From Macrobrachium rosenbergii (Eukaryota > Arthropoda > Malacostraca > Decapoda > Palaemonidae), in assembly GCF_040412425.1 (NCBI RefSeq), contig NC_089781.1:51674227-51738226 (forward strand): a stretch of DNA of 64,000 bases. Reading direction: 5' to 3'. Made by a program: the position numbers and the translations under genes. Within the stretch, counting starts at the first letter, position 1, and each line of letters starts with the position of its first letter. Positions 57,501-64,000 of this stretch are shown here, in pieces. The notes under the pieces were generated by a model that was not told where the DNA came from, ran no database searches, and saw only the letters and a list, made by a program, of their open reading frames with translations.

Positions 57501-60500
57501 TCATCAACTAGATGATTGTAGCAGAATCATCACACAAAAAAACTGATGAACTCTGAAGAAACGTCAAGTCAGACACCACTGTCCAGGAGGCCATCACCCA
57601 GATGATTGCATAAGAATTGTCACACAAAAATACAGACGATCTCTGTAGAAACGTCAAGATAGACACTGCTGTTCAGAAGGCCATCACCTAGATGATTGCA
57701 ACAGAATCGTCACACACAGAAACAAGCGATCTCTGTAGAAACGTCAAGACAGACACCACAGTCTAGAAGGCCATCACACAGATGATTGCATCAGAATCGT
57801 CACACACAAAACAGATGATCTCTGTAGAAACGTCAAGACAGACACCACAGTCCAGAAGGCCATCACCCAGATGATTGCAGCAGAATCGTCAAACACAAAA
57901 ACAGATAATCTCTGTAGAAACGTCAAGACAGACACCACTGTCAAGAAGGCCACACACAGATGATTGCAGCAGAATCGTCACACACAAAAACAGATGATCT
58001 CTGTAGAAACATCAAGACAGACACCACAGTCCAGAAGGCCATCACCCAGATGATGGCAGCAGAATCGTCACACACAAAAACAGATGATCTCTGTAGAAGC
58101 GTCAAGACAGACACCACTGTCAAGAAGGTCTTCACCCAGATGACTGCAGCAGAATCATCACACATAAAAACAGATGATCTCTGTAGAAACGTCAAGACAG
58201 ACATTACTGTCCAATTGGTCATCAACCAGATGATTGCAGCAGTATCATCACACTCAGAAACAGACGATCTCTGTAGAAACGTCAAGACAGACACCACTGT
58301 CGAAGAGGCCATCACCCAGATAATTACAGCAGAATCATCACATACAAAAACAGACGATCTTTGTAGAAACGTCGAGACAGACACCGCTGTCCAGAAAGCT
58401 GTCACCTACATAATACAGTGGAATCATCACGCACAAAAACAGACAATTTCTGTAAAAACGTCAAGACAGACACCACTATCCAAAAGGCCTTCACCCAGAT
58501 GAGTGCAGCAAAATCATCACAAACAAAAACAAACGATCAGTATAGAAACGTCGAGACAAACACTGCTGACCAGAAAGCCATCACCCAGAAAATACATTAG
58601 AATCATCTCACACAAAACGAGACGATCTCTGTAGAATTATCGAGACAGACACCACTGTCCAGAGAGCCATCACACAGATGATTGCAGCAGAAACATCACA
58701 CATAAAAACAGGTGATCTCCGTAGAAACGTCAAGACAGACACTACTGTCCAAAGGATCATCAACCAGATGAATGCAGCTGTATCATCACACTCATAAACA
58801 GACGATCTCATGTAGAAATGTCAAGACAGACACCACTGTCCAAAAGGGTATCACCCAGGTAATTAAATCAGAATCATCACACACAAAAACAGATGATTTT
58901 TGCAGACAGAATCACCCAAATGATTGCAGCAGAATCGTCACACACAAAAACAGACGATCTCTGTAGAAACGTCATGACAGACACCACTGTCCAGAAGTTC
59001 ATCATCCAAATGATTGCAGCAGAATCATCACACACAAAAACAGACGATCTTTGTAGAAATGTCAAGACAGACACCACTGTCTAGAAGGCCATCAGCCAGA
59101 TGATTGCTGCAGAATTATCACACACAAAAACAGACGATCTTTGTAGAAATGTCAAGACAGACACCACTGTCCAAAAGGCCATCACTCAGATGATTACAGC
59201 AGAATCGTCACACAAAAAAAAGATGATCTCTGTAGAAACGTCAAGACAGACACCACTGTCCAAAAGGCCATCACTCAGATGATTACAGCAGAATCTTCTC
59301 ACACAAAAACTGATGATCTCTGTAGAAAGGTCAAGACAGACACCACTGTCCAGAAGGCCATCACCAGATGATTACAGCAAAATCATCACACACAAAAATA
59401 GACGATCTCTGTAGAAACGTCAAGACAGACACCACTGTCCAGAAGGCCATCACTCAGATGATTGCAGCAGAATCATCACACAAAGAAACAGACGATCTCT
59501 GTAGAAACGTCGAGACAGACACTTCTGTCCAGAAAGCCATCACTCAGATGATTGCAGCAGAATCCTCTCACACAAAAACAGACGATCTCTGTAGAAATGT
59601 CAAGACCGACACAACTATCCAGGTCATCACCCGCCACCCAGATGATTGCAACAGAATCCTCTCACACAAAAACAGAAGATTTCTGTAGAAACGTCAGGAT
59701 AGACTCCACTCTCCAGAAGGTCATCACCCATCAGTCAGATGATTGCAGCAGAATCATCACACAAAAAAACAAACGATCTCTGTAGAAACGTCAAGACAGA
59801 CACCACTGTCCAGAAGGCCATCACTCAGATGATTGCAGCAGAATCATCACACACAAAAACAGACGATCTTTGTAGAAACGTCAAGACAGACACCTCTGTC
59901 CGGAAGGCCATCACACAGATGATTGCAGCAGAATCATCACTCACAAAAATAAATGATCGCTGTAGAAACGTCGAGACGGACACCTCTGTCCAGAAGGCTA
60001 TCACCCAGATGATTACAGCAGAATCATCACACACAAAAACAGTTGATCTCTGTAGAAACGTTAAGACAGACACCATTGTCCAGGAGGCCATCACCCAGAT
60101 GATTAAAGCAGAATCATCACACACACAAACAGATGATCTCTGAAGAAACGTCAAGACAGACACCACTGTCCAGAAGGACATCACCCAGATGATTGCAGCA
60201 GAATCCTCTCACACAAAAACAGACGATCTCTGTAGAAATGTCAAGACAGACACCACTGTCCAGAGGGTCATCAACCAGATGATTGCAGCAGAATCATCAC
60301 ACACAGAAACAGATGATCTCTGTAGAAACGTTAAGAAAGACACCACTGTCCAGAAGGCCGTCACCCATGTGATTACAGCAGAATCATCACACGTAAAAAC
60401 TGACAACCTCTGTAGAAATGTCAAGACAGACACCACTGTCCAAAAGGCCATCACTCAGATGATTGCAGCAGAATCCTCTCACACAAAAACAGACGATCTC

Positions 60501-63500
60501 TGTAGAAACGTCAAGACAGACACCACTGTCCAGAAGGCCATTACCCAGATGATTGCTGCAGAATCGTCACACACAAAAACAGATGATCTCTGTAGAAACA
60601 TCAAGACAGACGCACCAGTCCAGAAGGCCATCACCCAGATGATTGCAGCAGAATCATCACACACAAAAAACAGATGATCTCTGTGGAAGTGTCAAGACAG
60701 ACACCACTGTCCAGAAGGCCATCACCCAGATGATTGCAGCAGAATCATCACACACAAAAACAGATGATCTCTGTAGAAACATCAAGACAGACACCACTGT
60801 CAAGAAAGTCATCACCCAGATGACTGCAGCAGAATTATCACACACAAAATCAGACGATCTTTGTAGAAATGTCAAGACAGACACCACTGTCCAAAAGGCC
60901 ATCACTCAGATGATTACAGCAGAATCGTCACACAAAAAAACAGATGATCTCTGTAGAAACATCAAGACAGACACCACTGTCCAAAAGACCATCACTCAGA
61001 TGATTATAGCAGAATCTTCATGCACAAAAACAGAAGATCTCTGTAGAAACGTCAAGACAGACACCTCTGTCTAAAAGGCCATCACTCAGATGATTACAGC
61101 AAAATCATCACACTCAAAAATAGACGATCTCTGTAGAAACGTCAAGACAGACACCAATGTCCAGAAGGCCATCACCCATCAGTCAGATGATTGCAGCAGA
61201 ATCATCACACGAAGAAACAGACTATCTCTGTAGAAACGTCGAGACAGACACCACTGTCCAGAAAGCCATCACTCAGATGATTGCAGCAGAATCCTCTCGC
61301 ACAAAACAGACGATCTCTGTAGAAATGTCAAGACAGACACCACTATCCAGGTCATCCCCTGCCACCCAGATGATTGCAACAGAATCATCACACACAAAAA
61401 CAGACGATCTCTGTAGAAACGTCAGGATAGACTCCACACTCCAGAAGGTCATCACCCATCAGTCAGATGACTGTTGCAGAATCATCACACAAAAAAATAG
61501 ACGATCTCTGTAGAAACGTCAAGACAAACCCCGCTGTCCAGAAAGCCATCACCCAGATGGTTACAGCAGAATTATCACACAAAAAAAAAGACGATCTCTG
61601 TAGAAACGTCGAGACAGACACCACTGTCCACAAGGCTAGAAACGTCAAGAAGGCCATCACCCAGACGATTACAGCAGAATCACCACACATAAAAACAGAC
61701 AATCTCTGTAGAAACGTCAAGACAGACACCACTGTCCAGAAGGCCATCACTCAGATGATTGCAGCAGAATCATCACACACAAAAACAGGCAATCTCTGTA
61801 GAAACGTCAAGACAGACACCACTGTCCAGAAGGCCATCACCCAGATGATTACAGCAGAATCATCACACACAAAAACAGACAATCTCTGTAGAAACGTCAA
61901 GACAGCCCACTGTCACCATCACTCAGATGATTGCAGCAGAATCATCACACACAAAAACAGACAATCTCTGTAGAAACGTCAAGACAGACACCTCTGTCCG
62001 GAAGGCCATCACACAGATGATTGCAGCAGAATCATCACACACAAAAATAAACGATCGCTGTAGAAACGTCGAAACGGACACCTCTGTCCAGAAGGCCATC
62101 ACCCAGATGATTACAGCAGAATCATCACACACAAAAACAGTTGATCTCAGTAGATACGTCAAGACAGACACCGCTGTCCAGAAGGCCAACACCCAGATGA
62201 TTAAAGCAGAATCATCACACACACAAACAGATGATCTCTGAAGAAACGTCAAGACAGACACCACTGTCCAGAAGGCCATCACCAAGATGATTGCAGCAGA
62301 ATCCTCACACACAAAAATAGATGATCTCTGTAGAAACGTCAAGACAGACACCACTGTCCAGAATTTCATCACCCAGATGAGTGCAGCAGAATCATCACAC
62401 ACAAAAACAGATGATCTCTGTAGAAACGTCAAGACAGACACACTCTCCAGAAGGCCATCACCAAGATGATTGTAGCAGAATCATCACACACAAAAAACAG
62501 ACAATGATCAATGTCAAGACAGACACCACTGTCCAAATCCATCACTCAGATGATTACAGCAGAATCATCACACAAAAAACAGACGATCTCTGTAGAAACG
62601 TTAAGACAAATTCCACCGTCCTGAAGGCCATCACCCATCACCCAGATGATTGCAGTAGAATCATCACACAAAAAAATGGACGATCTCTGTAAAACGTCAA
62701 GACAGACACCACTGTCTAGAAGGCTATCACCCAGATGACTGCAATAGAATAATCACACAAAAAATAAACGATCGCTGTAGAAACATTGAGACACACACTG
62801 TCCAGAAGGCCATCACCCAGATGACTGCAGAAGAATCATCACACACAAAAACAGACGATCTCTGTAGAAACATCAAAATAGACACCACCGCTGTCCAGAA
62901 GGCCATCACCCAGATGATTACAGCAGAATCATCACACACAAAAACAGTTGATCTCAGTAGAAACGTCAAGACAACGTTGTCAGAAGGCCATCACCCAGAT
63001 GATTAAAGCAGAATCATCACACACACAAATAGATGATCTCTGAAGAAACGTCAAGACAGACACCACTGTCAGAGGGCCATCACCAAGATGATTGCAGCAG
63101 AATCCTCACACACAAAAATAGATGATCTCTGTAGAAACGTCAAGACAGACACCACTGTCCAGAATTTCATCACCCAGATGAGTGCAGCAGAATCATCACA
63201 CACAAAAACAGATGATCTCTGTAGAAACGTCAAGACAGACACACTCTCCAGAAGGCCATCAACAAGATGATTGTAGCAGAATCATCACACACAAAAACAG
63301 ACAATCTCTGTATCAATGTCAAGACAGACACCACTGTCCAAATGGCCATCACTCAGATGATTACAGCAGAATCATCACACACAAAAACAGACGATCTCTG
63401 TAGAAACGTTAAGACAAATTCCACTGTCCTGAAGGCCATCACCCATCACCCAGATGATTGCAGTAGAATCATCACACAAAAAAATGGACAATCTCTGTAG

Positions 63501-64000
63501 AAACGTCAAGACAGACACCACTGTCTAGAAGGCTATCACCCAGATGACTGCAATAGAATCATCACACAAAAAAATAAACGATCGCTGTAGAAACATTGAG
63601 ACAGACACACTCTCCAGAAGGCCATCACCCAGATGATTGCAGAAGAATCATCACACAGAAACAGACGATCTCTGTAGAAACATCAAAATAGACACCGCTG
63701 GCCAGAAGGCCATCACCCAGATGATTACAGCAGAATCATCACACACAAAAACAGACGGTCTCTGTAGAAACGTTAAGACAGACACACTCTTCAGAAGGCC
63801 ATCACCCAGATGACTGCAGAAGAATCATCACACACAGAAACAGACGATCTCTGTAGAAACGTCAAGATAGACACCACTGTCCAGAAGGCCATCACCAAGA
63901 TGACTGCAGCGTTATCATCACACACACAAAACAGACAATATCTGTAGAAATGTCAAGACAGACACCACTGTCCAGAAGGCCATCACTCAGATGATTGCAG
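54577..64000. repeat. 90-bp tandem array, about 104 units, right end outside window
   Basis: The unit is ATGATTGCAGCAGAATCATC, ACACACAAAAACAGACGATC, TCTGTAGAAACGTCAAGACA, GACACCACTGTCCAGAAGGC, CATCACCCAG. Read from the ATG on the plus strand it is 30 codons, MIAAESSHTKTDDLCRNVKT then DTTVQKAITQ. Read on the minus strand it is also free of stops (SAAIIWVMAFWTVVSVLTFL and on). The first unit (54577-54643) lacks about 20 bp. Plus-strand frames run up to 180 codons (six units: 57960-58502) before a frame change or stop. Frames change repeatedly through 1-bp indels and in-unit insertions (CATCACCCATCACCCAG at about 62629 and 63436). No start context, splice chain or poly-A signal was identified, so I annotate it as satellite DNA of possibly coding ancestry. 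Confidence 0.9.
62281..63520. repeat. higher-order repeat inside the 90-bp array (~810 bp)
   Basis: 62281-62700 and 63090-63510 share the same succession of unit variants: CAGAATTTCATCACCCAG, a shortened GACACACTCTCCAGAAGG, AAGATGATTGTAGCAG, and CATCACCCATCACCC. This shows duplication of a block of about nine units. Confidence 0.8.

Noticed and set aside
54585..63006. Minus-strand hydrophobic frames (VMAFWTVVSVLTFLQRSS) as membrane proteins
   Set aside because: They are the opposite-strand reading of the 90-bp unit, broken as often as the plus-strand frames; no independent support.

Overview
The window looks like nuclear DNA from a decapod crustacean, most likely a penaeid-type shrimp. This rests on the very heavy load of long (AT)n tracts (over 20 blocks, roughly 4 kb in total), on (AG)n, (CA)n and (ATT)n tracts, on fragments resembling repeats common in decapod genomes, on split genes with GT-AG introns, and on arthropod-type mobile elements. 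No bacterial or organellar genes, true tRNA or rRNA genes, or CRISPR arrays were seen. Most long open frames that read Tyr-Ile-Tyr-Ile or His-Thr-His-Thr are only dinucleotide repeats.

Layout. 1-1.6 kb: wrecked hAT transposase. 2.0-2.85 kb: possible core promoter with untranslated exons. 5.1-9.5 kb: about 14 copies of a ~350-bp tRNA-like (SINE-type) unit, inverted at 5,978. 10.8-11.7 kb: inverted pair of a dispersed repeat. 12.8-17.4 kb, minus strand: the only plausible host gene, a chemosensory ionotropic-receptor-like gene, several of whose exons join in frame. 19.3 kb: LINE tail. 20.0-20.5 kb: 65-bp minisatellite. 25.2-30.4 kb: imperfect inverted repeat with ~1.45-kb arms and a 2.2-kb spacer, followed by a LINE reverse-transcriptase relic. 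32.2-33.8 kb, minus: Penelope-like retroelement with reverse-transcriptase and GIY-YIG pieces.

35.2-51.2 kb is a stack of nested elements. A 3.2-kb element with terminal inverted repeats (35.7-38.9 kb) carries a decayed protein of a family I cannot name. A 42-bp minisatellite lies on both sides of it in opposite orientations. Then comes an inverted array of a second tRNA-like repeat. One copy of that repeat is split by a Ty3/gypsy retrotransposon (42.6-50.3 kb), which is itself split by a 3.4-kb inverted-repeat element (45.6-49.0 kb). 51.6-53.8 kb holds an interrupted CR1/jockey-like LINE.

54.6 kb to the end of the window is one tandem array of a 90-bp unit (about 104 copies, continuing beyond the window). 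The unit reads as 30 codons without stops on either strand and shows higher-order repetition.

Apart from the receptor-like gene, everything recognisable is mobile or satellite DNA. The genes do not form a pathway. The main biological content is the order of insertions, the repeated formation of inverted arrays, and the 90-bp array, whose status (satellite or decayed repeat-protein gene) is unresolved.
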